This document shows positions 32,170-41,076 of a DNA stretch of 64,000 nucleotides, piece by piece. The translations under genes were made by a program, and so were the position numbers. The notes below the pieces were generated by a model. It was not told the DNA's origin. It did not search any database and worked only from the letters and a program-made list of their open reading frames with translations. Source of the stretch: CAWBJP01 sp044867425 (GTDB lineage: Bacteria; Actinomycetota; Acidimicrobiia; IMCC26256; BP-133); NCBI GenBank assembly GCA_044867425.1, contig JBIOUX010000075.1, positions 1 through 64,000 on the forward strand. Reading direction: 5' to 3'. Position 1 is the stretch's first letter. The number at the start of each line of letters is the position of its first letter.

Positions 32170-34257
32170 ATGGGTCGTCCCGGCCGCTTCCAGTTCTCCG
32201 ACGGCGCCCGGCCGATGATCCTGGACGACCGGACGCCGGCGGTCCACGGCTACGCCTGGCCGCATCCCTCCCCTACCGCCTCACTGGTCCTCGTCCACGG
32301 CCTGCAGAGCCATGCCCAGTGGTTCGCCGAAGTGGCGGGACCGCTGGTGGGCCGGGGGATCGCCGTCTACACCCTGGACCGGCGGGGTTCGGGGTCGTCG
32401 CCGGCCCCGAGTGGTGACATCGACCGGTACACCAGCTGGTTCGAGGATGTGGGCCGGGTCGTCGATCTCGCCCGCGCTGAGCACCCCGGGGTCCCCGTCC
32501 ACCTGCTCGGACACTGCTTCGGCGCCAATCTGGCCCTCGGCGCCGCGCTCCAACGGCCGGAAACGGTGGCCTCCGTCGTCATGCTGGCCCCCGGGCTCCA
32601 CATCCAGCCCGGCTACGGCCCGGGGCAGAAGCTGGCCATCGCCGCCGCCGGCGTGCTGGCTCCCTCCCGGCGCTTCGGCGTGCCCCTCGACGACAAGCTC
32701 TTCACCCGGGACCCCGAGGTTCTGGCCTGGATCCAGGGCGACACGTTGGGAGCCCGCCAGGTCACGGCCCGGTGCCTGCTCCAGAGCGGCCGGATGCTGT
32801 CATGGCTGCGGAAGCACGCCGGCGAGCTGGACGTTCCCCTGCTCGTCCTCGAGGCGTCCCACGACCGCATCTCCGACAACGAGCGCAACCGCCGTCTCCT
32901 CGACCTGCGGCTGGGCGACCGGTGGCGCCGGGTGATCTTCGACGCCGAGCACTTCCTCCTGGCCGAGGCCTGCCGGGACCACGTCATCGACGAGCTGGTG
33001 GAGTGGGTGGCCGGCCGGCGTCGCACCCCGGCCGGGCGCCGGCGGCGTACGGCGACCGCAGCCGTCTCCCGGGTCGAGGTGCTCACCGCCGAGCTGCCCT
33101 TCCGCTTCTCCTTCGGTCACGCCCTGGCCGAGCGGAACTCCTCCACCAACGTGTTCGTCAAGCTCACCCTGTCCGACGGGACCACCGGCTTCGGCGAAGG
33201 CGTCCCCCGCCCCTACGTCACCGGCGAGACTCCGGAGTCGGCGGTGTCTGCCCTCTGTGACCGTCACGCCCCGGCGCTCCTGGGCACCGAGCTCTCCGAG
33301 CCGGCCGTCGTGCCCGCCGTCCTTGACGAGGTGGCCGCCGCGGCGGCGCCGCCCGGGCCCCGGGGCGCGGCCTGGTGTGCCCTCGAGCTGGCTCTCCTCG
33401 ACGCCGCCGGTCGGTTGTTCGACCTTCCGGTCAGTCACTGGCTGGGCCCGGTGCGGGCCTCCGTGGTCAGCTACGACGCCGTCATCCCCTTCGCCAACCC
33501 CCGGGTCCTCACCGCCGTCGCCCTGGTGGTGCGGATGCTCGGAATCGACCGGGTCAAGGTGAAGGTGGGGGACGACCTCGACGAGGACCTGCAACGCCTG
33601 CGCCTGCTGCGGCGGGTGCTCGGCGGCGACGTCGACCTCCGGGTGGACGCCAACTGCGCCTGGACGACCGACCAGGCGCTGGCCGCCCTGGACCGGATGC
33701 GCCCTTACCGGATCAGCGTGGTCGAGCAGCCGGTGGTGGCGGGCAACCTCGACGGGCTGCGCCGTCTGACCGCTGAATGCCCCGAGCTGATCGCAGTGGA
33801 CGAATCGCTGCGCACCCGGGAGGAGGCGCAGGCGCTGGTGGAGGCCAAGGCCTGCGACGCCTTCAACATCCGGGTGTCGAAGTGCGGCGGGCTCCTGGCC
33901 TCGGTAGGGATCGCGGAGGTGGCCGCCGGCGCCGGCTTGACCTGCATCGTCGGGGCCCAGGTGGGTGAGAGCGGGATCCTCTCGGCCGCCGGCCGCCATC
34001 TGGCGGCGGCCATCGCCCCCCGTTACCTGGAGGGATCGGCGGGCCGGCTGCTCCTGGACGAGGACGTCATCTCCGAACGCGTCCTGCCGGGTCGGGGAGG
34101 GCGGGCCCGGCCCCACGCCGGGCCCGGGCTGGGAGTCAACGTCAACGCGGACACCCTTGCCCGCCACCAACGTCTGTACCACGTCGTGGCCCCCGGGGTT
34201 CGGGGTGTCCCCGGGAAGGTGAACGGATCGCAGTCTGGGGAAAGGCGGCCAGCATGA
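32170..34257 (+). CDS. Fusion: alpha/beta-hydrolase + muconate/mandelate-type enolase (dipeptide-epimerase-like)
   Basis: 695 aa. Residues 1-280 are a monoacylglycerol-lipase-like hydrolase (LVHGLQSHAQWF; nucleophile elbow GHCFG, so Cys116 replaces Ser; Asp in LEASHDRISD; His in DAEHFLLAE). Residues 300-695 are an MR/MLE enolase with KVKVG, metal ligands in DANCAW, VEQPV and VDESL, and the second Lys in RVSKCGG. This part should epimerise or cycloisomerise a carboxylate such as a dipeptide or acyl-amino acid. ATG 32170 follows a GGGGGG run. The stop overlaps the GH3 gene (ATGA). The fusion implies two steps on one substrate. Confidence 0.85.
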   Translation: MGRPGRFQFSDGARPMILDDRTPAVHGYAWPHPSPTASLVLVHGLQSHAQWFAEVAGPLVGRGIAVYTLDRRGSGSSPAPSGDIDRYTSWFEDVGRVVDLARAEHPGVPVHLLGHCFGANLALGAALQRPETVASVVMLAPGLHIQPGYGPGQKLAIAAAGVLAPSRRFGVPLDDKLFTRDPEVLAWIQGDTLGARQVTARCLLQSGRMLSWLRKHAGELDVPLLVLEASHDRISDNERNRRLLDLRLGDRWRRVIFDAEHFLLAEACRDHVIDELVEWVAGRRRTPAGRRRRTATAAVSRVEVLTAELPFRFSFGHALAERNSSTNVFVKLTLSDGTTGFGEGVPRPYVTGETPESAVSALCDRHAPALLGTELSEPAVVPAVLDEVAAAAAPPGPRGAAWCALELALLDAAGRLFDLPVSHWLGPVRASVVSYDAVIPFANPRVLTAVALVVRMLGIDRVKVKVGDDLDEDLQRLRLLRRVLGGDVDLRVDANCAWTTDQALAALDRMRPYRISVVEQPVVAGNLDGLRRLTAECPELIAVDESLRTREEAQALVEAKACDAFNIRVSKCGGLLASVGIAEVAAGAGLTCIVGAQVGESGILSAAGRHLAAAIAPRYLEGSAGRLLLDEDVISERVLPGRGGRARPHAGPGLGVNVNADTLARHQRLYHVVAPGVRGVPGKVNGSQSGERRPA

Positions 34258-35996
34258 GCGTGGGGACCAGCGTGCAGAGCCTGCTGCGGATCTGGCTCGA
34301 GCACAGCAACGCCAGCCAGTTCGACGACGCCACCTGGCGGCCCCAGGAGGCGCAGCTCGACAAGCTGCTCGAGATCTGCGCCCGCAACGCCACGACCGCC
34401 TATGGGCGACGGCACCGCTTCGGTGCCGTCCGCTCGGTGGGCGGCTACCAGGCCCGGGTCACCCCCAACACCTACGACACCCTGGCGCCCTACATCGATC
34501 GGGTCAGGGCGGGTGAGGGGAACGTCCTGACCTCCGACGATCCGCTGCTCTTTGCCACCACCAGCGGCACCACCGGTTCGGCCAAGTACATCCCGGTCAC
34601 CCCGAGCTACCTGCACGAGTACAGCCACGGCATCCACGTGCACACCTACCGGCTGTTCGCCGACTTCCCCGACATGCTCGAGGGTCGGGTGCTCGTCTCG
34701 TCCAGCAACGACGAGGAGGGTCGCACCGAAGGCGGTGTGCCCTACGGCGCCATCTCCGGCTACCTGACCCGCACCCAGCCGGGCGTCCTGCGCCGCTTCT
34801 TCGTGCTCCCCTATGAGATCTGCAAGCTCAAGGAGATCACCCAGAAGTACTACCTGACGCTGCGCCACGCGCTGGCCGCCGACGTGCGGTGCATCCTCAC
34901 TCCCAACCCCTCCAGCCTGCTGCTCCTGGCCGAGGCGATGAGGACCCACGCCGACGAGCTCATCGACGACATCCGGCGGGGCACGGTCAACCCGGCCTAC
35001 CTTCCTGGCGGGGACACCCCGGGCCCCGGGCCGCAGGACCCGCCCCGGGGCCTCACCGCCGGCCTGGTGGCCGACCCCAACCGGGCGGCGGAGCTGGCCG
35101 CCTGCCTCCGGGCCACCGGCCGCCTGGTGCCCGCCGAGGCCTGGCCCAACCTGCGGGTGGTGAGCTGCTGGAAGGGCGGGACGATGCCGCTGTACCTCCG
35201 CAAGCTGCCCGAGCACTTCGGCGACGTGCCCGTGCGCGACCTGGGCTACATGGCCAGCGAGGGCCGGGGGGCGACACCCCTGGTGAACTCCGGGTCAGCG
35301 GGCGTGCTCAATGTCACCAGCCACTTCTTCGAGTTCGTGCCCGCCGAGCAGCGGGACCGGCCCCAGCCGGATTTCCTCACCTGCGAGGAGCTGGAGTCGG
35401 ACCACGAGTACTACGTGTACCTGACCACGTCGGCCGGGTTGTACCGCTATGACCTCAACGACCTCGTCCGGGTGGTCGACTTCTACCACCGCACGCCGGT
35501 CATCGCCTTCGTCCGCAAGGGCGAGGGCATCTCGTCCATCACCGGCGAGAAGCTGACCGAGGCGCAGGTGACGGCGGCGCTGGTCGAGGTCGTGGAACGG
35601 GACGGATACGACATCGAGCACGTGACGGCCAGCGTGGAATGGGGCGACCCGCCCGGCTACGCCTTCTACTGCGAACTGGGCCGGCAGTGGCCGGCGGACC
35701 GGTGCCGCCAGTTCCTCCGGGCCATCGACCGGTCGCTCTCTCACCACAACATCGAATACGAGGCCAAGCGGACGTCGCGCCGCCTGGCCTTTCCCATCCT
35801 CAAGCAGGTGGCCCCCGGCTCGTTCACCGCCATCCGCCAGCGACGGGTGGCAGAAGGCGCTCCCGAAGCCCAGGTGAAGATCCCTCACCTGAGCACCAGC
35901 CTGCGGTTCGGCGAACAGCTCCGGGTGGTCCACGAGTACCGCGTCGGATCCGAGGACACGGAGAGCCCCCTGCATCCGGTGGAGGTGAGCCGATGA
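34254..35996 (+). CDS. GH3-family acyl-acid-amido synthetase
   Basis: 580 aa, full length for the GH3 branch of ANL adenylating enzymes (plant JAR1/auxin-conjugating type). Motif I is TTSGTTG (102-108), motif II YMASEGRGATPL and motif III LYRYDLNDLVRV. It should adenylate a small carboxylic acid and transfer it to an amine, typically an amino acid. An insertion with a Gly/Pro-rich loop (PGGDTPGPGPQDPPRG) is unusual. It starts by ATGA overlap with the fusion gene and ends by ATGA overlap with the cNMP-binding gene. Confidence 0.9.
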   Translation: MSVGTSVQSLLRIWLEHSNASQFDDATWRPQEAQLDKLLEICARNATTAYGRRHRFGAVRSVGGYQARVTPNTYDTLAPYIDRVRAGEGNVLTSDDPLLFATTSGTTGSAKYIPVTPSYLHEYSHGIHVHTYRLFADFPDMLEGRVLVSSSNDEEGRTEGGVPYGAISGYLTRTQPGVLRRFFVLPYEICKLKEITQKYYLTLRHALAADVRCILTPNPSSLLLLAEAMRTHADELIDDIRRGTVNPAYLPGGDTPGPGPQDPPRGLTAGLVADPNRAAELAACLRATGRLVPAEAWPNLRVVSCWKGGTMPLYLRKLPEHFGDVPVRDLGYMASEGRGATPLVNSGSAGVLNVTSHFFEFVPAEQRDRPQPDFLTCEELESDHEYYVYLTTSAGLYRYDLNDLVRVVDFYHRTPVIAFVRKGEGISSITGEKLTEAQVTAALVEVVERDGYDIEHVTASVEWGDPPGYAFYCELGRQWPADRCRQFLRAIDRSLSHHNIEYEAKRTSRRLAFPILKQVAPGSFTAIRQRRVAEGAPEAQVKIPHLSTSLRFGEQLRVVHEYRVGSEDTESPLHPVEVSR

Positions 35997-36457
35997 ACGG
36001 CAACGGGCGAGCCCAGGACGAGGTGGCGGCGGTGCTCGCCTCCATCCCCATGTTCGCCCACCTGGGCCGGCGGCAGCGCCTGCGCCTGGCGCAGCACTTC
36101 TGCCGGCGGCGCTACGGGGCCGGCGACGTGGTGGTGCGCCAGGGCGACACCAGCATGTCCTTCTACGTCGTCCTCTCCGGGTCGGTCCGGATCATCCGCC
36201 AGTCCGAAGGCGTCGAGGGCGTCGAGATCGTGGAGGAGGGCCCGGGCAGCTTCTTCGGCGAGATGGGCGTGATCGACGACCTCCCCCGGGCCGCCACCGT
36301 GATCACCCTCGAACCGACCGAGTGCGCCCTGCTCGCCAAGTGGGACTTCCAACGGGAGCTGGCCGAGGACGCCGGCATCGCCCTGGCCCTCGTCTCGGTG
36401 CTCAACGCCCGGATCCGCACGCTGGAGGAGCGTCTCCTCACATCCTCAGGAGGATGA
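35993..36457 (+). CDS. Cyclic-nucleotide-binding domain protein without HTH
   Basis: 154-aa stand-alone cNMP-binding beta-roll. The phosphate-binding cassette is GSFFGEMGVIDDLPRAATV, with the Gly-Glu and Arg that normally contact cAMP. No DNA-binding domain follows; the protein ends in a short helix. It could act as an allosteric subunit for the neighbouring enzymes. It overlaps GH3 by 4 bp, and the next gene begins 5 bp after its stop. Confidence 0.9.
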   Translation: MNGNGRAQDEVAAVLASIPMFAHLGRRQRLRLAQHFCRRRYGAGDVVVRQGDTSMSFYVVLSGSVRIIRQSEGVEGVEIVEEGPGSFFGEMGVIDDLPRAATVITLEPTECALLAKWDFQRELAEDAGIALALVSVLNARIRTLEERLLTSSGG

Positions 36458-36462
36458 TTCCC

Positions 36463-37473
36463 ATGGTTTCGTTCGTCACTGGTGGTACCGGCTTCATCGG
36501 CCAGCGGGTGGTCACGGCCCTGGTGGAAGCGGGGCACAAGGTCCGGGCGCTGGTGCGCGACCCGGGCCGGGCCCGGTTCCTCGATCTGCCCGGGGTGGAG
36601 CTCGTCCAGGGCGACCTGGGCCACCCCGCTTCGCTCGCCGACGCCCTCACCGGGGCGCAGCGGGTGTTCCACTGCGCGGCGATGGTGGGCGACTGGCTCC
36701 GCCCGGAGGAAACCTGGCGGGTCAACGTGGAAGGAACCCGGGCCCTCCTCGCCGCCTCCACCTCGGCCGGCGTCGAGCGGGTCGTCCATCTGAGCTCGCT
36801 GTCCGTCTACGGCCTCAGCCACCACCACGGGACGGATGAATCGGCCCCCCACCGCTACAGCGGTGAGGCCTACATCGACTCCAAGATCGATGCCGAGCGG
36901 ATGATGCGCGTCTTCATGGACCAGCCCGGGCCCGAGATCGTGATCCTCCGTCCCGGGTTCGTGTACGGCCCGGGGGACCAGCGCTTCATGCCCCGCCTGC
37001 TCGACGCCCTGGTCCGCGGCCAGTTCGTCTACATCGGCGACGGGACGAAGGTGCTCAACATCAGCTACGTGGACGAGGTGGCCCAGGCGGTGCTCCTGGC
37101 CGACGCCACCGGGGCGGCAGCCGGCAACGCCTACAACCTGACCGACGGCACCGAGACGTCGCTGCGCACCTTCGTGGAGTTCCTCTGCCAGGAGCTGGGG
37201 ATCCCGGCCCCGAAGCGGCACATCCCCCCGCCGGTGGCGTGGGCGGCCTGCCGCGGCGTCGAAGCGCTGGCCCGGGCCCGGCGGGCGCAGGAGGCCCCTC
37301 GCCTCAACCGGGGCCGGATGCGGTTCCTCTACTACAACCAGCGCTACTGCATCGGGAAGGCCCGCCGGGAGCTGGGGTACCACCCCCGGATCACCTACCG
37401 GGAGGGTCTGCCCCTCACCCTGGCGTGGTATCGGGAGCAGGGCCTCCTGCCCGCCGTTGCCGGGAGCCGATGA
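36463..37473 (+). CDS. NAD-dependent epimerase/dehydratase (3-beta-HSD-like extended SDR)
   Basis: 336-aa extended SDR. The NAD site is TGGTGFIG, the acidic pocket GDLGH, catalytic Ser in HLSSLSVYG and the Tyr-Lys pair YIDSK in place of the canonical YxxxK. The middle and C-terminus resemble 3-beta-hydroxysteroid dehydrogenase/4-carboxysterol-type enzymes. ATG 36463 is chosen because AGGAGG lies 8 nt ahead; ATG 36454 overlaps the previous stop. It is the last gene of the GH3 operon, and its end overlaps the convergent DUF962 gene by 59 bp. Confidence 0.88.
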   Translation: MVSFVTGGTGFIGQRVVTALVEAGHKVRALVRDPGRARFLDLPGVELVQGDLGHPASLADALTGAQRVFHCAAMVGDWLRPEETWRVNVEGTRALLAASTSAGVERVVHLSSLSVYGLSHHHGTDESAPHRYSGEAYIDSKIDAERMMRVFMDQPGPEIVILRPGFVYGPGDQRFMPRLLDALVRGQFVYIGDGTKVLNISYVDEVAQAVLLADATGAAAGNAYNLTDGTETSLRTFVEFLCQELGIPAPKRHIPPPVAWAACRGVEALARARRAQEAPRLNRGRMRFLYYNQRYCIGKARRELGYHPRITYREGLPLTLAWYREQGLLPAVAGSR

Positions 37474-37714
37474 GGCGTTTGACGGCCAGCACCTCGCCGG
37501 GCGGGGAACCCTCGGCGGCGTGGCCGATGAACTGGAGGGCGTAGCCGCCGGCGAACAGGCCGGCGGCTAGCCCCCACCGCCCCCGGAGCGGGTAGGCAAC
37601 CCCCGCCGCCGTCAGGGGGATGCCGACGAGGTGCAGGCAGAAGCTGAGCGGGTGCTGGTGACGCTCCAGCCAGCTCCGAAGCCAGCCCGGCCCTTCCGGC
37701 GGGGGAACCCACAT
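37415..37714 (-). CDS. DUF962/Mpo1-like membrane protein
   Basis: 99 aa with two membrane segments. The Mpo1 pattern is clear: WLERHQHPLSFCLHLVGIPL (with conserved His residues), then YALQFIGHAAEGSPPGE. Yeast Mpo1 is an iron-dependent dioxygenase in phytosphingosine breakdown; bacterial members are uncharacterised. ATG 37714 has an AAAAGGAG Shine-Dalgarno. It lies downstream of the ABC-transporter genes on the same strand. Confidence 0.8.
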   Translation of the reverse strand: MWVPPPEGPGWLRSWLERHQHPLSFCLHLVGIPLTAAGVAYPLRGRWGLAAGLFAGGYALQFIGHAAEGSPPGEVLAVKRLIGSRQRRAGGPAPDTTPG

Positions 37715-37843
37715 GGCGCTCCTTTTCTCGGCCTCGTCGGACAAGGCCGAGATCCCCTCGATCCTCCCGGAACGGCAGCGCGGGGTCCTGCTCCTCAGCG
37801 ACGGAGGGTCTATGCGGGGGGCAACACAGCGTTTTGCGTGGTG

Positions 37844-38203
37844 TCACCGCTTGGTGGTCGGCAGGGGTGCGGCCACCTCGACTTCGATCTCGGCCGAGTC
37901 GAGGAAGCGGCGCAGCTCGCCCGTCAGGTCGGAGAGGGCGCGCTGCTTCCAGTCCTCGAGCTCCCCGGTGAGGGAGGCCACGGCGGCGACATGGACCCGC
38001 GTCTGGTAGTGGATGAGCGCCAGGGCTCCCAGCCCGATGAGCGCCAGACCGCCCAGCCCCCCGCTCACCACGTAGGGAAGCTGGAGCACCATGTCGTCCT
38101 GGTCGCGCACGCCCAGATAGCCGGCGAGTACGACGACCACCCCGGCGACGGTCAGGACGCCGGCGGCGAGCTTCAACAGGAAGTCCGTCTGGCGGTGATC
38201 CAT
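37844..38203 (-). CDS. Small two-span membrane protein
   Basis: 119 aa. Two hydrophobic helices (about residues 11-29 and 45-62) are followed by an amphipathic, acidic tail (GELEDWKQRALSDLTGELRRFL). ATG 38203 has AAAGGA 7 nt ahead; a GTG at 38221 overlaps the previous stop and is the alternative. No family is assigned. It follows the secreted 436-aa protein and may be the last gene of the transporter operon. Confidence 0.55.
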   Translation of the reverse strand: MDHRQTDFLLKLAAGVLTVAGVVVVLAGYLGVRDQDDMVLQLPYVVSGGLGGLALIGLGALALIHYQTRVHVAAVASLTGELEDWKQRALSDLTGELRRFLDSAEIEVEVAAPLPTTKR

Positions 38204-38217
38204 GGGTGTTCCTTTCT

Positions 38218-39528
38218 TCACGCGAGACCGGTGCGCTGGCGGGCGAAGTGGATCGCCGCGCCGGCAAAGGCGAGCAGGATGAAGATCCGGTAGGCGAGCC
38301 GCAGCCGGGCTGCGGCCGGGTCCTCCCCTTCTCCGACCAGACGGAGCGCGGGGGCCGGATGAGGTGCGGCTGCGGCCGGTTCCGGCGCCGGAGAGGCGGG
38401 AAGGACGGTGGCGGCGGGCGGGGCCACCGCGAAGGCGTCGCCGGTCTCGGGCGACGTGGGCCCGGACCCGGCCGTGGGGCTCGGTGCCGGAGGGCCCAGG
38501 GGGCCCGGCGTTCCCGACGGCGGCAGGGCAGGCAAGGGGGGCGGCCGGGAGGGCACCGCCCCGGCCACGGTGAGGGTGGAGCGGGAACGGGCCTGGGCCA
38601 CCACGAACTCCTCGTCCCCACCCGTTTGGTCGGCCACCGAGTAGCGGACGACGAACGCCCCGCCCTCGGCCCGGGCCCGATCCCCGCCCGCCTCCCGGAC
38701 GGCCGGGGCGGCGGCGACGGTAACGCCCCGTGCGGCCAGCTGCGCCAGGGCGGCGTTGAAGGCGGCCAGCTCCCCCGGGCCGGCGGGGACCCGGTCGGCC
38801 ACGCGCAACCCCTGGTCGGTCAGCTGGGCCGGGACCCCGCCGACCAACAGCCCGGTCACCGTGACCTTCAGGTCGGCGGTGGGCTCGCCCCGGGGCGGGA
38901 CGGTGGTGACCGCCTCCGTGGTGGCCGTTTCGAAGGTGACGGCCCCGGCGATGGAGATCCCGCTGGCCACGGCGACGGCCCGGGTGACCACCGTGCCGTC
39001 GCCGCGCAACTCGCTGTGCGACGAGGAGGTGCCGTGCCCGATGGCGAGGGTGGTGCCGTCGCCCGCCCGCCCGCCGGCGGCCTCGGCGTCGGCCGCGGGC
39101 TGCTCGGTGGCCCGGGCCTGGATGGTCCCCACACCCGATGCGCCCGCGGTTCCCGCCTTGGCATCGGCCGGCGCCGTGGCCGTGGGCGGGTACTGGGCGG
39201 TGACGAGGGTGGGGTTGCGGTACTGGTCGGAGGAGGAGGTGAAGAACGTCTCCACCAGCTTGCCGCTGGTGAACCCGGCGGCCCGGGCCACCGCCTTGTC
39301 CAGAGTGATGGCCGTGGCCGTGAACACCACGCCCCCGGGCGACTCGGCCGGCACCCGGGTGATGACGCCGATGGAGGCGGCGGCGGCGTTGGAGTCGATC
39401 ACGGCGATGTCAGCGCCGATCCGGCCGGCCACGGGGGCGATGGCGAGCACCAGCGCGCCGCCCCCGATGAGGACGCCGGCGGCGATGCGGACGCTGAGTC
39501 TTCGACACCCCGAACCCCGGGGGCTCAT
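38218..39528 (-). CDS. Membrane-anchored exported protein with a Pro-rich stalk
   Basis: 436 aa. An N-terminal signal or anchor helix (IAAGVLIGGGALVLAIAP) is followed by a long extracytoplasmic region, a Pro/Ser/Thr-rich stalk and a C-terminal transmembrane helix (YRIFILLAFAGAAIHFA) with a short basic tail. It is therefore displayed on the cell surface and held at both ends. It overlaps the livF-like gene by 4 bp, so it belongs to the ABC-transporter operon and may be an accessory surface protein. No known domain is seen. Confidence 0.6.
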   Translation of the reverse strand: MSPRGSGCRRLSVRIAAGVLIGGGALVLAIAPVAGRIGADIAVIDSNAAAASIGVITRVPAESPGGVVFTATAITLDKAVARAAGFTSGKLVETFFTSSSDQYRNPTLVTAQYPPTATAPADAKAGTAGASGVGTIQARATEQPAADAEAAGGRAGDGTTLAIGHGTSSSHSELRGDGTVVTRAVAVASGISIAGAVTFETATTEAVTTVPPRGEPTADLKVTVTGLLVGGVPAQLTDQGLRVADRVPAGPGELAAFNAALAQLAARGVTVAAAPAVREAGGDRARAEGGAFVVRYSVADQTGGDEEFVVAQARSRSTLTVAGAVPSRPPPLPALPPSGTPGPLGPPAPSPTAGSGPTSPETGDAFAVAPPAATVLPASPAPEPAAAAPHPAPALRLVGEGEDPAAARLRLAYRIFILLAFAGAAIHFARQRTGLA

Positions 39529-40304
39529 CGCAGCCCGCCTGACAGATAGGCGCTCTCCAGGGCGCCGGCCCGGAGGACCTCTTCGGGGGTGCCGGCGAAC
39601 TGCACCCGGCCCTTGGCCAGCAGGTAGGCCCGGTCGGCCACCTCCAGCGCCCGGTGGATGAACTGCTCGATGATGACCAGGCTCAGCCCCTCCCGGTTCA
39701 GCTCGAGGAGGCGTTCGAGCAGGGCGTCGACGACGAGCGGCGAGAGCCCGAGACTCAACTCGTCGATGAGCAGCAGCCGGGGCGCCGCCATGAGCGCCCG
39801 CCCGATGGCCAGCATCTGCTGCTCCCCACCCGAGAGCGAACCGGCCAGCTGCCCCCTGCGCCCGGCCAGAGCCGGGAAGAGCTCGAACACCAGCTGGTGC
39901 TGAGCACCCTCTGCCTGTCGCCGGCCTCGGGAGACCGCCCCCGCCGGCTGGGCCCCCACCTGCCAGGCGCCCAGCATCAGGTTGTCGAGGACGCTCAGCC
40001 CGGGAAAGACGCGCCTGCCTTCGGGGACATGGGCCATGCCCAGGGCCACCGCCCGATGGGGGGCCAAGCCGTCGATGCGCCGGCCGGCGAAGGTGACCCT
40101 CCCGCCCCGGGGTCGGACGAGCCCGGTGATGCCCCGCAGGCTGGAGGTCTTCCCGGCCCCGTTGGCCCCGAGCAGGGCCACGATCTCCCCGGCGCCGACG
40201 GTGAGGTTGAGGCCCCGCACGGCGGGGACGGGGCCGTAGGCGACGTCGAGGCGCTCGACGCCGAGCAGTGCCGGCCCGGTAGCGCCGTTCGGCTCAACAA
40301 CCAC
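39525..40304 (-). CDS. livF: Branched-chain amino-acid/amide-type ABC transporter ATPase (LivF)
   Basis: 259-aa ATPase. Walker A is GANGAGKT, signature LSGGEQQ, Walker B RLLLIDELSLGLS; the EELSLGLSP region and IIEQFIHRALEVAD (switch His replaced within EQ-F) are LivF hallmarks. An insertion (QPAGAVSRGRRQAEG) follows the Q-loop region. GTG 40304 is chosen since GGGAG lies 6 nt ahead and the length then fits LivF; ATG 40355 with GGAGGAG is the alternative and would overlap livG by 62 bp. Confidence 0.93.
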   Translation of the reverse strand: MVVEPNGATGPALLGVERLDVAYGPVPAVRGLNLTVGAGEIVALLGANGAGKTSSLRGITGLVRPRGGRVTFAGRRIDGLAPHRAVALGMAHVPEGRRVFPGLSVLDNLMLGAWQVGAQPAGAVSRGRRQAEGAQHQLVFELFPALAGRRGQLAGSLSGGEQQMLAIGRALMAAPRLLLIDELSLGLSPLVVDALLERLLELNREGLSLVIIEQFIHRALEVADRAYLLAKGRVQFAGTPEEVLRAGALESAYLSGGLR

Positions 40305-41076
40305 CGGGGGCTCCCGCCGAGGCGCCGAAGTAGGCCGCCCGGACCCGCTCGTCATGGCGGATCTCCTCCGCCGTACCACTGGCGATCAGCCGACCGAACT
40401 CGAGCACGTAGACGCGGTCGCACACGCGCAGCACCAGGGGCACGTCGTGCTCGACCAGGAGGATCGAGCGGGTGCCGTCGTGGACCTGTCCCAGGAGCTC
40501 TCCGAAGTAGGACGACTCCGCCGTGTCCAGACCGGCGGCGGGTTCATCGAGGAGGAGGACGGCGGGCTCGGAGGCCAGGGCCCGGGCCACCTCCACCATG
40601 CGCCGCGTCCCGTAGGGAAGGTCGTCGACGGCGGCGTCGAGCACGCCGGTCAGCTGGCAGCGCTCCGCAATGGCCTCGACGTGCTCTCCGGCGGCGCGTT
40701 CGGCCGCCTGGGCCCGGGGCGTGCGCAGGGCGGCGGCCAGGGCGGAGGCGCCGTAGTGGCGGTGGCGGCCCAGCAGCAGGTTCTCGCGGACGGAGAGATG
40801 GCCGAAGAGCCGGGCCTGCTGGAAGGTGCGGGCCATGCCCCGGCGCGCCCGCTCCGCCGGTGGCCAGCCGGTGACGTCGACGCCGTCGAGCCGGACCCGG
40901 CCTCCGGTCGGAGCGAGGAACCCGGTGACGCAGTTGAAGAACGTGGTCTTGCCGGCGCCGTTGGGACCGATCAGGCCGACGATCTCACCCGGGCGCACCT
41001 CCAGCGTGAGGTCGTCCAGGGCCACCAGGCCGGCGAAGTGCTTGGTCAGGCCGAGGGCCTCGAGGTGGCCGATCAT
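40294..41076 (-). CDS. livG: Branched-chain amino-acid/amide-type ABC transporter ATPase (LivG)
   Basis: 260-aa ATPase. Walker A is GPNGAGKTT and Walker B AVLLLDEPAAGLD; the signature region reads LPYGTRRMVEVARAL, the usual LivG variant. ARTFQQARLF is the Q-loop. ATG 41076 overlaps the livM stop (ATGA). It forms a heterodimer with LivF under the permease pair. Confidence 0.95.
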   Translation of the reverse strand: MIGHLEALGLTKHFAGLVALDDLTLEVRPGEIVGLIGPNGAGKTTFFNCVTGFLAPTGGRVRLDGVDVTGWPPAERARRGMARTFQQARLFGHLSVRENLLLGRHRHYGASALAAALRTPRAQAAERAAGEHVEAIAERCQLTGVLDAAVDDLPYGTRRMVEVARALASEPAVLLLDEPAAGLDTAESSYFGELLGQVHDGTRSILLVEHDVPLVLRVCDRVYVLEFGRLIASGTAEEIRHDERVRAAYFGASAGAPGGC

